Positions 28,758-37,790 are shown, counted from the stretch's first letter. The stretch: DNA of 64,000 nt from Roseibium alexandrii DFL-11 (GCF_000158095.2 NZ_CM011002.1:4501703-4565702); one strand, 5' to 3'. The notes: generated from the sequence alone by a model not told the origin. A program made the numbers and translations.

Positions 28758-29699
28758 ATGAAAAAAACACTGCTCTCTGCCGCTTTCGCAGCCACTCTTT
28801 TTGCGTCAGCACCTGTGCAGGCTGCCGAAAAGCTAACGGTCCTGATGGATTGGTTCACCAATCCCGACCACGCGCCGCTGATCACCGCTCAAGCAATGGG
28901 GTTCTTTGAGGCGGAAGGTCTGGATGTCGAATTGATAGAACCCGCCGACCCCGCGATGCCGCCGAAACTGGTTGCAGCGGGCCAGGCGGACATTGCCATT
29001 TCCTATCAGCCGACCTTACACGCCCAGATCGAGGAAGGACTTCCGCTCAAGTGGATCGGTACGCTCGTAGAGACACCATTGAATTCCCTGATCGTTCTCA
29101 AAGACGGTCCGATCAAGGAGTTGAAAGACCTTAAGGGGAAAAAGATTGGATTCTCGGTGTCCGGGTTTGAAGACGCCATGCTCGGCCAGATGCTGCGGTC
29201 CGTCGACCTCAGTGTCGACGATGTCGAGCTGATCAACGTCAACTTTGCTCTGTCACCGTCGCTGATGTCCGGTCAAGTCGATGCGGTCATCGGTGCTTAC
29301 CGGAATTTCGAACTCACTCAGATTGAGATTGAAGGCAAGGAAGGCAAGGCGTTCTATCCGGAAGAGAACGGTGTGCCGATTTTTGACGAGCTGATTTACG
29401 TTGTTCACAAGGACAAGACGGATGATCCGCGCTACGCAAAATTCATGGCAGCCATCGAAGCGGCCACGATTTTCCTTACGAACCATCCGGACGAGGCTTG
29501 GAATGCGTTTATCGAAGCCTACCCGAACCTGAATGACGAGCTGAACAAACGCGCCTGGGCCGATACGCTCCCGCGTTTCGCAAAACGCCCTGCAGCCCTC
29601 GATGAAGGCCGCTATCAGCGTTTTGCTGAGTTCATGGCTGAAAATGACCTGATTTCTAAAGTGGTTCCTGTCGATACCTATGCGGTCGAGATCCGCTGA
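28758..29699 (+). CDS. thiY: NMT1/THI5-like substrate-binding protein ThiY
   Basis: A 313-residue periplasmic protein with a signal peptide (about 1-22, ending PVQAA). The mature part begins KLTVLMDWFTNPDHAPL, the hallmark of the pyrimidine-binding ThiY/THI5 family. It continues with GQADIAISYQPTL, KKIGFSVSGFEDAM and DELIYVVHKD. TTGGAGGATTG precedes the ATG, and thiX ends 23 bases upstream. It is the last gene under the riboswitch, followed by a terminator that lies inside the 3' end of the convergent cyclase gene. Confidence 0.9.
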   Translation: MKKTLLSAAFAATLFASAPVQAAEKLTVLMDWFTNPDHAPLITAQAMGFFEAEGLDVELIEPADPAMPPKLVAAGQADIAISYQPTLHAQIEEGLPLKWIGTLVETPLNSLIVLKDGPIKELKDLKGKKIGFSVSGFEDAMLGQMLRSVDLSVDDVELINVNFALSPSLMSGQVDAVIGAYRNFELTQIEIEGKEGKAFYPEENGVPIFDELIYVVHKDKTDDPRYAKFMAAIEAATIFLTNHPDEAWNAFIEAYPNLNDELNKRAWADTLPRFAKRPAALDEGRYQRFAEFMAENDLISKVVPVDTYAVEIR

Positions 29700-29723
29700 T
29701 CACCACGGACCACTCGGAAATCG

Positions 29724-29762
29724 GCAGCGCGGTGTCTCAGGATGCCGCGCTGCTTTCATTTT
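29724..29762 (+). terminator. Rho-independent terminator after thiY
   Basis: The stem GCAGCGCGG (29724-29732)/CCGCGCTGC (29745-29753) is followed by TTTCATTTT. It overlaps the last codons of the convergent cyclase gene, whose stop is at 29737. Confidence 0.8.
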
Positions 29763-31956
29763 GCGCCAAGGGGAGGTCCGCAATCCGAGCGGCAAACGGG
29801 GCGTAAAAGCTGCTGAGCCGTGCTGCGGATTGCTGGGATGCGGTGAGAGCACCATGTGCGGCTTTTGCATTGCCTGCTTCGATCGCACTTAAAAGTGCAT
29901 CGTGAGTTTGAGATAGCTTCTGAAAGTCCTCGGATTTTGCGTAGTCCTCGTCGCCGATCAGCGCAAACAGTGTGACGGTTTCACTTTTGCCCTTGAGTGA
30001 AATCTCGCCGGCTTCCAGGTAGGCCAGCTCCGGAGCTTGATTTCTTGTCTCTTCCGAGACGAGGAGATCTGCGCCAACTGCCTTGCAACTTGATTCAATT
30101 CTTGATGCCACGTTTACCGAATCGCCGATCACCGAATAATTGAACCGGTGCTCTGAGCCCATGTTGCCAACGCAGGCATCGCCGCTGTTCAGACCTATGC
30201 CGATCTGAACTGTCTGTGCTTTCAATCCGCGCGCCTTGAAACCGAATGCGTCTTTCTCGTTCAGTTCATCGACAATCCTCAGCATGGCGAGACTGGCCCG
30301 GCCGGCTTTTTCCGCGTGGTCTGGCACGGGTATCGGCGCATTCCAGAACGCCATGATGCTGTCACCGATGTACTTGTCGATCGTTCCTCCTTCGGCCTGG
30401 ATGGCATCGGACAACGGAGAAAGTAGTGTATTGAGGAAGGTGACGAGCTCTGTCGGCGTCAGTTGCTCGGAGATTGGCGTGAAACCGCGAATGTCCATGA
30501 AAAGGATAGTCATTGGCCGTATCTCACCGCCCAATGTCAGTTGCTCCGGCGCTTTTTCCAGCTGTGTCACGAGATCCGGAGAAAGGTACTGGCTGAATGC
30601 CTGCCGGACGAAGCGTTTTTCACGCTCGGTCAGAAAATAGAGCATGACCGTTGCTGCTGCGAAGACAAGAAACACCGACAGACTTGGGTATATCGGGTCG
30701 ATGAGAAGGCCTTTCTCCAAAAAGAAGTAGAAAGAACCGCCAATCAGCACCGCAGCGACTATGCCGCCAAGCAGGGCTGTTCCCAGGCTGCCGATAATGG
30801 GCAACATGAGAATGAAGACCGCACCGATCAAAAATGTCGTGAGTGTCTCCAGACCACTCGCCCAGTCTGGCCGGGTCAGAAACTGACCGCTGATGATTTG
30901 CTCTAGTGCCTGAGCATGCACTGCCACACCAGGAACCAGTTCGCCGATCGCAGTTGCGCGGATATCTCGTAAGCCTGCTGCAGACGTGCCGACCAGTACA
31001 ATTTGCCCTTCGATCAACGGTGCAAGTTCGCCGTGTTTCTCTTGTTCATAAAAATCCATCGCGCGGACATATCGATCTGATCTGTCCGGTGTGTAATGGA
31101 TCCACATCTCCCCTGCAGCTGTTGTGGGAACTTCAAAGGTGCCGATCTTTACGTCTGTTATTGCCGGAGTACCGCTGTCCACTTCGCCGCTGGCACTGGT
31201 CGTTCGGACTATCAAGCCGCTTGCTCCCTGGGCCACCCGAAGGGCCTCTGTGATCAGGCCGGGATAAACGTTGGTCCCGTCGCTCGTAATCAACGGAATG
31301 CGGCGGATGACGCCATCGCGATCATCGAGGGAAACAGAAATCGATCCAATTCCGCTCGCTGTTTGTTGAAGTGCGTCGAGGCTGGGGACTGCGGCTGGGA
31401 AGGGCGGCAGGATCGTAACAGGATCTGCTCCCCCATAGGCAATGCCGGCTTTTTTCAGAGGCGTTCGGCCGGTTAACTGATCCGAGATCGCGAAGCCGAG
31501 AACAACCGGTGCGCTGGCTATTGTCGCGGCGAAACGTTCATCATTGTCCGGCAGCTGTTGCAAAGCTTCCTGAACACTCGCTGGCGTCTCGGGGGGAAGG
31601 GACGCACGGATTTGTGTTGGCGACGTTCGATCCGGTTCAGCGAAAACAACGTCGAATGCAATGGCGGCTGCGCCCATTTGAGTCAGGATTTCAACCAGCT
31701 CGGCAACTTTGGTGCGTGGCCACGGCCATTGCCCGATTTCGGTGATGGAGGTCTCGTCAATGTCAACGATCCGAACTGGGGCGGGCATATACTCGCGCGG
31801 ACTGAAACGTTGATAGTAATCGAATGTGAGCTCCCGAACAGCAACGAGAAAGTCCGGATTGGCAATCCGAAGCCCGGTCATGAGAATCAGGACGATGGTT
31901 GCGGTGAGCGCAACAAAACCGCGCCGTGAAAAAAAAGGGTCTATCCGAAACGCCAT
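29737..31956 (-). CDS. CHASE2-domain adenylate/guanylate cyclase (class III)
   Basis: A 739-residue membrane signalling enzyme. One TM is at about 13-32, followed by a periplasmic CHASE2 sensor (about 35-325, FDYYQRFSPREYMPAPVRIVDIDE opening). Three TM helices (about 330-415) lead to a cytoplasmic class III cyclase domain (about 450-640). Catalytic features are visible: FMDIRGFTPISEQL with the first metal Asp, DKYIGDSIMAFWNAP with the second, and LNSGDACVGNMGS. It likely makes cAMP or cGMP in response to an unknown extracytoplasmic cue. ATG 31956 (MAFRIDPFF) is chosen over an upstream non-hydrophobic extension to 32046. Confidence 0.9.
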   Translation of the reverse strand: MAFRIDPFFSRRGFVALTATIVLILMTGLRIANPDFLVAVRELTFDYYQRFSPREYMPAPVRIVDIDETSITEIGQWPWPRTKVAELVEILTQMGAAAIAFDVVFAEPDRTSPTQIRASLPPETPASVQEALQQLPDNDERFAATIASAPVVLGFAISDQLTGRTPLKKAGIAYGGADPVTILPPFPAAVPSLDALQQTASGIGSISVSLDDRDGVIRRIPLITSDGTNVYPGLITEALRVAQGASGLIVRTTSASGEVDSGTPAITDVKIGTFEVPTTAAGEMWIHYTPDRSDRYVRAMDFYEQEKHGELAPLIEGQIVLVGTSAAGLRDIRATAIGELVPGVAVHAQALEQIISGQFLTRPDWASGLETLTTFLIGAVFILMLPIIGSLGTALLGGIVAAVLIGGSFYFFLEKGLLIDPIYPSLSVFLVFAAATVMLYFLTEREKRFVRQAFSQYLSPDLVTQLEKAPEQLTLGGEIRPMTILFMDIRGFTPISEQLTPTELVTFLNTLLSPLSDAIQAEGGTIDKYIGDSIMAFWNAPIPVPDHAEKAGRASLAMLRIVDELNEKDAFGFKARGLKAQTVQIGIGLNSGDACVGNMGSEHRFNYSVIGDSVNVASRIESSCKAVGADLLVSEETRNQAPELAYLEAGEISLKGKSETVTLFALIGDEDYAKSEDFQKLSQTHDALLSAIEAGNAKAAHGALTASQQSAARLSSFYAPFAARIADLPLAQNESSAAS

Positions 31957-32044
31957 TGGTGCCTGATGTCTTGAAACTAACCAGCAGTGGTCTGACCCTA
32001 GGGTGGTAAGGCGCCAAGGAGCAAGCTCAGACGGACCCGCAGAC

Positions 32045-32071
32045 AAAAAACGCCGGGCGTTTTGCCCGGCG
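32045..32071 (-). terminator. Rho-independent terminator after rpoH
   Basis: On the minus strand, CGCCGGGC/GCCCGGCG with a 5-base loop is followed by a run of six T. It begins 27 bases after the rpoH stop. Confidence 0.9.
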
Positions 32072-32097
32072 TTTCAGTAAATCTATGTTCCAGACGC

Positions 32098-32985
32098 TTA
32101 CGCGGCTGGTTGTTGGTCAAGCGTGCGAGCACTGTTCCGGACCGCTTTTTGAACCTTTTCAAAAGCACGGACCTCGATTTGCCGCACGCGCTCCCGGCTG
32201 ACACCAAACTCTCCGGAAAGATCTTCCAGCGTCATTGGGTCCTCCGACAGGCGGCGGGCCTCGAAAATCCGGCGTTCCCGATCATTTAGAACGTCCATCG
32301 CGTCGCTGAGCATTTTGCGACGCATGTCGAGTTCTTCCTGATTGGCAAGCAAGGTTTCCTGGCTATCGCTTTCGTCGACGAGCCAATCCTGCCATTCGCC
32401 AGCATCTGCTTCCGCCCGGATCGGTGCGTTCAGGCTTGCGTCGCCGCCGAGGCGGCGGTTCATCGACACGACTTCTTCTTCCGAAACGCCGAGACGGGTT
32501 GCGATTTCCTGTACCTGGTGCGGCTTCAGATCGCCCTCTTCCAGCGCTTGTATCTTGCCCTTCAGGCGGCGCAGATTGAAAAACAGGCGTTTTTGGTTGG
32601 CTGTCGTCCCCATTTTGACGAGTGACCAAGAACGGAGAATGTATTCCTGGATGGCAGCCTTGATCCACCACATAGCATAGGTCGCCAAACGGAACCCTTT
32701 GTCGGGCTCAAAACGTTTAACAGCTTGCATGAGGCCAACGTTGCCTTCGGATACGACCTCGCCAATCGGGAGACCATACCCGCGATAACCCATGGCGATC
32801 TTGGCAACGAGGCGCAGGTGTGAATTTACAAGGCGCTCTGCAGCTTCCGGATCTTCGTGCTCCTTGTACCGCTTGGCGAGCATGTACTCCTCCTGCGGCT
32901 GAAGCATCGGAAACTTGCGAATCTCATCAAGGTAGCGGCTAAGTCCGCCTTCCCCTGCAGTGAGTGTCGGTAAGTTCTGGGCCAT
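32098..32985 (-). CDS. rpoH: Heat-shock sigma factor RpoH (sigma-32)
   Basis: A 295-residue sigma-70-family factor directing heat-shock transcription. The RpoH box QKRLFFNLRRLK (about 131-142) distinguishes it from housekeeping sigma. Region 2 includes FRLATYAMWWIKAAIQEYILRSW. The region 4 helix-turn-helix is LEDLSGEFGVSRERVRQIEVRA. ATG 32985 lies 8 bases after GAGGGGG; the alternative GTG at 32994 adds 3 residues. It is downstream of rluD on the same strand with 167 bases between, and has its own terminator. FtsH, which degrades RpoH in E. coli, is also encoded in the window. Confidence 0.97.
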   Translation of the reverse strand: MAQNLPTLTAGEGGLSRYLDEIRKFPMLQPQEEYMLAKRYKEHEDPEAAERLVNSHLRLVAKIAMGYRGYGLPIGEVVSEGNVGLMQAVKRFEPDKGFRLATYAMWWIKAAIQEYILRSWSLVKMGTTANQKRLFFNLRRLKGKIQALEEGDLKPHQVQEIATRLGVSEEEVVSMNRRLGGDASLNAPIRAEADAGEWQDWLVDESDSQETLLANQEELDMRRKMLSDAMDVLNDRERRIFEARRLSEDPMTLEDLSGEFGVSRERVRQIEVRAFEKVQKAVRNSARTLDQQPAA

Positions 32986-33152
32986 TGAATGCACCCCCTC
33001 TCGTCGAAATCACCCGGTTTCCCACTTTGCCCCGCAGAGCGCAGGCGTTTGGCTGAGGCAACCAAGTTACAATGCGTGCCCAATCGGCACACGCGAACAA
33101 CTGATATAGGTTGAATTTAGCCGATTGCATGGCTTCAATGCGAATTGGCTTT

Positions 33153-34178
33153 CTAAAATTTTTGTAATCCGGATAAAAGATTTGCAAAATCATTGGGATA
33201 TGGGCTTTCAAAGCGCAGCGTCTCGCCTGAAACCGGATGTTCAAATGCCAACAGTCCAGCATGCAAAGCTTGCCGGGTGAAGCCGCCGACAAGGCTCTTT
33301 AATGGCTCTTCCAACCGGTTGATTTTTGTCTTGAAGCCGGAGCCATAATCATCGTCGCCAAGCAGTGGATGGCCAATATGCGCCATATGGACCCGGATCT
33401 GATGAGTTCGGCCTGTCTCGAGTCTGCACTCCATGAGCGAGGCAAGTGGAGGTTGGTCCGCGGCGCCGAAACGTTCCTTGACCTGCCAATGCGTAATTGC
33501 ATGACGCCCGCTCGTTTTCACAACCGCCATCTTCTGCCGGTTTGCCTGAGAACGGGCCAGATTGGCATCAATCGTACCCTTGAGGCTGGAAGGTGCGCCC
33601 CAAACAAGTGCGGAGTATGCGCGCTCTAAAGGTCCTGTCCGGCCATGATCGGCAAACTGTGCTGCGAGCCCTTGATGTGCCTGATCTGTTTTAGCGACAA
33701 CCAGCAAACCTGACGTGTCTTTATCAATCCGGTGAACAATGCCGGGACGTTTCACTCCGCCTATTCCCGACAGGCTGTCGCCGCAATGATGGATCAAGGC
33801 GTTGACCAGTGTGCCGGTCCAGTTGCCGGCGCCGGGGTGAACGACCAACCCAGCCGGTTTGTCGATTACGATGACATGTGCATCTTCGAAAACCACACTG
33901 AGCGGAATGTCTTCGCCTTTGGGATCCGGATCCTCCGGTTCAGGAAGATGCAAAGTAATCTCGTCACCTTCATTGACCCGGTATTTCGGCTCCCCTATTT
34001 TCGCGCCTCCGATGGAAACGTCGCCCGCCTTGATCAGTGACTGAATTCTGTTCCGGCTCAATGTTTCCAAATGCGATGCAAGGACGGCGTCTATCCGCTT
34101 CCCGGCGTCCTCAGGATCAACCGTTAAAATGAAATCCGCGTCAAAGCTGGCCGGATCGTCTTGGGAATTGTCTGTCAT
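33153..34178 (-). CDS. rluD: 23S rRNA pseudouridine synthase, RluD family
   Basis: A 341-residue RluA/RluD-type enzyme. The N-terminal S4 RNA-binding domain (about 27-80) includes RIDAVLASHLETLSRNRIQSL. The catalytic domain shows VIVIDKPAGLVVHPG and the catalytic Asp152 in HRIDKDTSGLLVVAK, then LETGRTHQIRVHMAHIGHPLLGD. It probably modifies helix 69 of 23S rRNA, but RluC/RluA-like specificity cannot be excluded. Its start codon shares bases with the start of the divergent small gene (CATG at 34176-34179). Confidence 0.93.
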   Translation of the reverse strand: MTDNSQDDPASFDADFILTVDPEDAGKRIDAVLASHLETLSRNRIQSLIKAGDVSIGGAKIGEPKYRVNEGDEITLHLPEPEDPDPKGEDIPLSVVFEDAHVIVIDKPAGLVVHPGAGNWTGTLVNALIHHCGDSLSGIGGVKRPGIVHRIDKDTSGLLVVAKTDQAHQGLAAQFADHGRTGPLERAYSALVWGAPSSLKGTIDANLARSQANRQKMAVVKTSGRHAITHWQVKERFGAADQPPLASLMECRLETGRTHQIRVHMAHIGHPLLGDDDYGSGFKTKINRLEEPLKSLVGGFTRQALHAGLLAFEHPVSGETLRFESPYPNDFANLLSGLQKF

Positions 34179-34533
34179 GTCTCAACCTGATTTCCGGGAT
34201 GAAGGTCCGGAAGATGCCCCTTTAGATCCTGCGACCGAACGCGTTCAGGCAAAACTGAAGCGCCTGTTGCTCGGGTCGTCCCTGATCATGTTTGCCGGGT
34301 TTATCGCTGTCTTTGCAGCAATCCTTTACAAGATCAACACTTATGAGGCGGATCCATCTGAGGCCGCAATCGTTGAAACCCTAAATGTCGGTGCTGATGC
34401 CGAAGTTCTGCAGGCAACGATATCAGAAGGGATTATGCTCGTTCTCGTGCGTGAAGGCACCACCACCGCCTTGCTCCGGTTTGATCCGCAAGATGGAAAA
34501 TTATTGGGCCGGACGGTTTTCGTAGGCCGGTAG
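34177..34533 (+). CDS. Small uncharacterised single-TM protein divergent from rluD
   Basis: A 118-residue protein of unknown function. An acidic N-terminus (MSQPDFRDEGPEDAPLD) and a charged helix (ERVQAKLKRLLLGSS) lead into one TM helix at about 37-60 (LIMFAGFIAVFAAILYKI). A small C-terminal domain follows (ATISEGIMLVLVREGTTTALLRFDPQDGKLLG). Small membrane proteins next to rluD are seen in other alphaproteobacteria, which is my recollection and unverified. The start at 34177 overlaps the rluD start on the other strand; the longer frame from 34129 lies inside rluD. Confidence 0.78.
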   Translation: MSQPDFRDEGPEDAPLDPATERVQAKLKRLLLGSSLIMFAGFIAVFAAILYKINTYEADPSEAAIVETLNVGADAEVLQATISEGIMLVLVREGTTTALLRFDPQDGKLLGRTVFVGR

Positions 34534-34567
34534 TGGATATAGACCGGTTGACTTCAAAAAAATGACC

Positions 34568-34600
34568 AAGGGGGCTTGCGTCCTGCTCTATCCCCCTTTA
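34568..34600 (+). terminator. Weak terminator-like hairpin before tRNA-Glu
   Basis: AAGGGGG (34568-34574) can pair with CCCCCTT (34592-34598) across a 17-base loop, followed by TATA. It could end the small membrane-protein transcript. The long loop makes it uncertain. Confidence 0.35.
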
Positions 34601-34644
34601 TACGCACGGACCTCGGCTTGGAACAAACAACTTTCAAGCCCCGC

Positions 34645-34720
34645 GCGCCCATCGTCTAGCGGTCTAGGACGCCGCCCTTTCACGGCGGAAACACGGGTTC
34701 GAGTCCCGTTGGGCGTGCCA
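34645..34720 (+). tRNA. tRNA-Glu, anticodon TTC
   Basis: A full cloverleaf can be drawn. The acceptor stem is GCGCCCA/TGGGCGT with one G-U pair. The anticodon stem is CCGCC/GGCGG around loop CTTTCAC (anticodon TTC, glutamate). The T-arm is ACGGGTTCGAGTCCCGT, and an encoded CCA is at 34718-34720. It lies on the plus strand between a small membrane protein gene and the convergent glpR. Confidence 0.96.
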
Positions 34721-34800
34721 ACTTTCTCTCGATATCTAGGGTCTATTTTTAAACTGGTCACTAGTGGCTGGTTTCGAAAAGCCTTACCACTTGCCCGTTT

Positions 34801-35574
34801 CTAGATGGCCGGCAGGTTTTCAGTTTCGATAAGTTGCGTATCTGAGTCTTTTGCAATCGTCGCGAATTCCGGGCTCGGGCAACGGTCGGTTACCAGCGTT
34901 GTAACTTGCGAGAGGTGGCCAACCCGGACGGGCGCGGTGCGCTCAAACTTGGTGCTGTCCGCCGCCAGGATCACATGCCGAGCATTTTCCATGATCGTTT
35001 TGGTGACTTTGACTTCGCGATAATCGTAGTCGAGCAAAGACCCGTCCGGATCAATGGCGGATGCGCCTATCACCGCAAAATCCACTTTGAACTGGCGCAT
35101 GAAATCAACCGCGGCTTCTCCGACAATTCCGCCGTCCGCATGCCTTAAAACCCCGCCGGCAACAACCACTTCAATCTGGGAATAACCCCGCATCAAGCTG
35201 GCGACATTTAGGTTGTTGGTGATCACCATCAGCCCGTGGTGTTGCAACAGTGCCTGTGCGACCGCCTCAGTTGTCGTGCCGATATTGATGAAAATAGACG
35301 CATTGTCGGGAATGAGTGCAGCAACACTGGAGCCGATGTCAGCCTTTTCCTTACTGGAGATGATGCGCCTTGCTTCATAGCCGACGTTTTCAATACCAGA
35401 TGAGAGCAAGGCTCCCCCGTGCGTGCGTGCGAGAAGACGGCGCTCACACAGCTCATTCAAGTCTTTTCGGATGGTCTGTGGACTGACTTCGAATCTTTTC
35501 GCCAAGTCGTCCACGCTGACACGACCCATCTGGCGGGCCAGTTCGAGAATGGCGTTATGGCGTTCAATAAGCAT
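34801..35574 (-). CDS. glpR: DeoR-family repressor, probable glycerol-3-phosphate regulator GlpR
   Basis: A 257-residue protein. The N-terminal winged HTH (about 1-60) reads VSVDDLAKRFEVSPQTIRKDLNEL. The effector-binding DeoRC domain (about 75-235) contains IFINIGTTTEAVAQALL and DYREVKVTKTIMENARHVILAADSTK. This composition fits GlpR repressors, whose inducer is glycerol-3-phosphate. glpD and glpK lie 19 kb away in the same window, with TTTCG repeats upstream of glpD as a possible operator. Regulation of other sugar-phosphate genes cannot be excluded. The gene stands alone. Confidence 0.82.
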   Translation of the reverse strand: MLIERHNAILELARQMGRVSVDDLAKRFEVSPQTIRKDLNELCERRLLARTHGGALLSSGIENVGYEARRIISSKEKADIGSSVAALIPDNASIFINIGTTTEAVAQALLQHHGLMVITNNLNVASLMRGYSQIEVVVAGGVLRHADGGIVGEAAVDFMRQFKVDFAVIGASAIDPDGSLLDYDYREVKVTKTIMENARHVILAADSTKFERTAPVRVGHLSQVTTLVTDRCPSPEFATIAKDSDTQLIETENLPAI

Positions 35575-35655
35575 GAGGTATCGGTCCGGTAGGCAGTAAG
35601 TTCAAAAATTCAAAACGCATACAAATTGACGTATTCTGTCGCAGCAGAGCTTTTG

Positions 35656-36963
35656 TCAGACAGCTCCGGCGGTCCGCCGCTGTTTCGGCTTTTTTACAGT
35701 CGGCGGATCTGTCTTTTCCGGGGGCACTTGATCGTTGTCACTCGAGGACTCTTTGTTTTTTCGGGTCGACGCAACAATCCGGCTAACAAGGGCTTCCGCC
35801 GCGTTGGCGATGTCTGTGGTAGACGAACTCTCTGCCGCTTTGGGAGTTGGTGGAGGCGCTGTGTTTGGCTTTTCGGCACCAGCGGCAGTGCGGCGCGTTC
35901 TCCTCTTGGGCTTCATGTCACCAGCTTTATTCGACACAGATGCCGATTTGCCGGCTGTTTTGCTGGAGGGTTTGGCAGCGGCTTTCTTTTTGTCGGCCGG
36001 GTCCGCTGACACTTGTGCGACCAGTTGCCGGAAATCCTGACGCACCTGCGCAAGGGCAGAGGTGGCGGAAAGGTCCTGCCGAAGCTTCTTAATCTCCCCA
36101 GTTAGCCGATTGACCGTGCGGTCCTTGTCTTTTAGCTGAGAAAGTCTTTGCGCGTTTTCTGTCGCCAGCGCTTCCAACTGCTCGGTCAAATGCTTCTGAA
36201 GATCGCTGTCTTTGATGTCGGCTGCGTCCAGCTGCAGGGAAAGCCGTGTCACTTCCGCCTGAGCGGTTATGAAATTCGCCTCAGTATCCACGAGTTGGGC
36301 CTCTAGGTCTGCAAGCCGGGCCCGCGCAGTCTCTGTTCGTTCAGCGTCGAGTTCACCGGCAACGGACGGTTCCGCCCGGGCAAGACGTGCTTTCAAGGTC
36401 GCAACTTCAGCTTCCAGCCCCGTGATGGTCGCAAGTGCCATAGTGTCTGTTGCGGGCAGCCAATCGGAAGTGTCTTCGCCTTGCGTGCCTTTTGCGGGCA
36501 CGTCTTCGCCGGTTTCTTGTTTCTGTGACCAGCTTTCCGCCAGAGTTTTCTCAGCTTCGGCGAGTTTTTGTTTTAGTTGTGCGACTTCCGAAGATAGCAT
36601 GTCAGCTGATTTCTCATCGGAGGCTTTCGCAGAGAGTTCTTCTTTGAGGTTGGCAATCTCGCCTTCGTGGCTTTTCTCCAGCGCAGCCATTTCTGTTTTC
36701 AGCCGTGTCGCATCCACATGCCACTTCGCAGCCTTTTCCCGCTCGGCGTTCAGGGATTGTTCAACGCGGCGCAGATCGACGGCATGCTGCGCGCGCGCCT
36801 GGTCTTGCGCAGCACGGACTTCAGCGTAACTTGATGGGTTGACAGCCCGCAGAGCCTCTTCTGTCAGTCTGGCAGCTCGGCGATAGAAAGCTGGCAGGAT
36901 CGCAAGGCAAATCAGCCCGGCCGTGCAAAACCCTAGTGCCACATACATCGCCGCTTCTATCAC
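35656..36963 (-). CDS. Uncharacterised membrane-anchored coiled-coil protein
   Basis: A 435-residue protein not assignable to a function. One N-terminal TM (about 6-27, YVALGFCTAGLICLAILPAFY) is followed by a long Ala/Glu/Lys-rich coiled coil (about 55-320), with heptad-like LEAEVATLKARLARAE and LADLEAQLVDTEANF segments. A basic, low-complexity tail (about 330-435, rich in Lys, Pro, Ser, Thr) ends KKPKQRRTAGAV. The topology suggests a bitopic protein with a cytoplasmic coiled coil and a positively charged end that could contact nucleic acid or membrane. That is inference. eipA lies upstream on the same strand, 119 bases away. Confidence 0.8.
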   Translation of the reverse strand: MIEAAMYVALGFCTAGLICLAILPAFYRRAARLTEEALRAVNPSSYAEVRAAQDQARAQHAVDLRRVEQSLNAEREKAAKWHVDATRLKTEMAALEKSHEGEIANLKEELSAKASDEKSADMLSSEVAQLKQKLAEAEKTLAESWSQKQETGEDVPAKGTQGEDTSDWLPATDTMALATITGLEAEVATLKARLARAEPSVAGELDAERTETARARLADLEAQLVDTEANFITAQAEVTRLSLQLDAADIKDSDLQKHLTEQLEALATENAQRLSQLKDKDRTVNRLTGEIKKLRQDLSATSALAQVRQDFRQLVAQVSADPADKKKAAAKPSSKTAGKSASVSNKAGDMKPKRRTRRTAAGAEKPNTAPPPTPKAAESSSTTDIANAAEALVSRIVASTRKNKESSSDNDQVPPEKTDPPTVKKPKQRRTAGAV

Positions 36964-37082
36964 ATCAGGCTCCCGGTGGCCGTTTAAAGCATCAAGACGT
37001 TACATCATCATTAGAGGACATCGGTTTAATAGCCAAGTCTGGGCTCCAGTTGAGGCTGGCCCTTGATAGTTTTTGCAGGCCA

Positions 37083-37688
37083 CTAAAAAGGATTCCAAGT
37101 CGGTTCTCTTGTGAATTTCAAGTAACCGAGATTCAACCCGAGGCGTGCGCCGACCCCGGCCTTGATGGGGACCACGAAGACTGAGTCTTTTGCAAGGACT
37201 GTCATGCCGACGCCGCCAACCAGATAGGCGGACCCATTGACGCCGCTGAACCGGTCATAAACCCGGTCAATACTCGGCAGATTATAGATCAGCATCATGA
37301 CGCGTGCGCCGTCCGCTCCAAAGTCGAAGCCGATAGACGGGCCTTGCCAGAAGATTTTATGGTTGCCTGCATTGCGGGTGTAAAGCTGACCTTCTCCAAA
37401 CCGGGCACCTGCAACGAATGCACCAGAGCCTTCTTCCCCAAGAATGTACCCATTTGGTTCGCCGTAACTCGCAAAAGCTCTCTCCAAAACGGAGGCCAAC
37501 CCACCGGATACAGATCCGAAGAACTGATGCCCTGTTTGCAGGATTTGATCTTGATCGTAGGTGTTGGCGGGAGGTGTCTGCGTGTTGGTCGTGGCTTGTG
37601 CGAACGCAATTTTGGGTCCGACAGACAAAAGCAGAATGACTGCGGCGGCTGGAAGAATTGATAATATGAGCCGTGACATATGTGCCAT
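37083..37688 (-). CDS. eipA: DUF1134 envelope protein, EipA-like
   Basis: A 201-residue exported protein. The signal peptide (about 1-30) ends KIAFAQ. The mature DUF1134 domain (about 50-200) includes GHQFFGSVSGGLASVLERAF, GSGAFVAGARFGEGQLYTRN and GPSIGFDFGADGARVMMLIYNL. The family founder EipA of Brucella is a periplasmic protein needed for envelope integrity. Function here is by homology. ATG 37688 follows AAGGAG by 8 bases; a second ATG at 37679 is less well placed. It is divergent from the YHS-domain gene. Confidence 0.88.
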   Translation of the reverse strand: MAHMSRLILSILPAAAVILLLSVGPKIAFAQATTNTQTPPANTYDQDQILQTGHQFFGSVSGGLASVLERAFASYGEPNGYILGEEGSGAFVAGARFGEGQLYTRNAGNHKIFWQGPSIGFDFGADGARVMMLIYNLPSIDRVYDRFSGVNGSAYLVGGVGMTVLAKDSVFVVPIKAGVGARLGLNLGYLKFTREPTWNPF

Positions 37689-37790
37689 TCAGTAAACTCC
37701 TTGTCGCCAGACCGGCGACGTCTTTCTCGCTGCGTTGCGTCTCTTCGATGTTAAACTTAACGAATGCAGTGATGATTCGCAGTTCAATTG

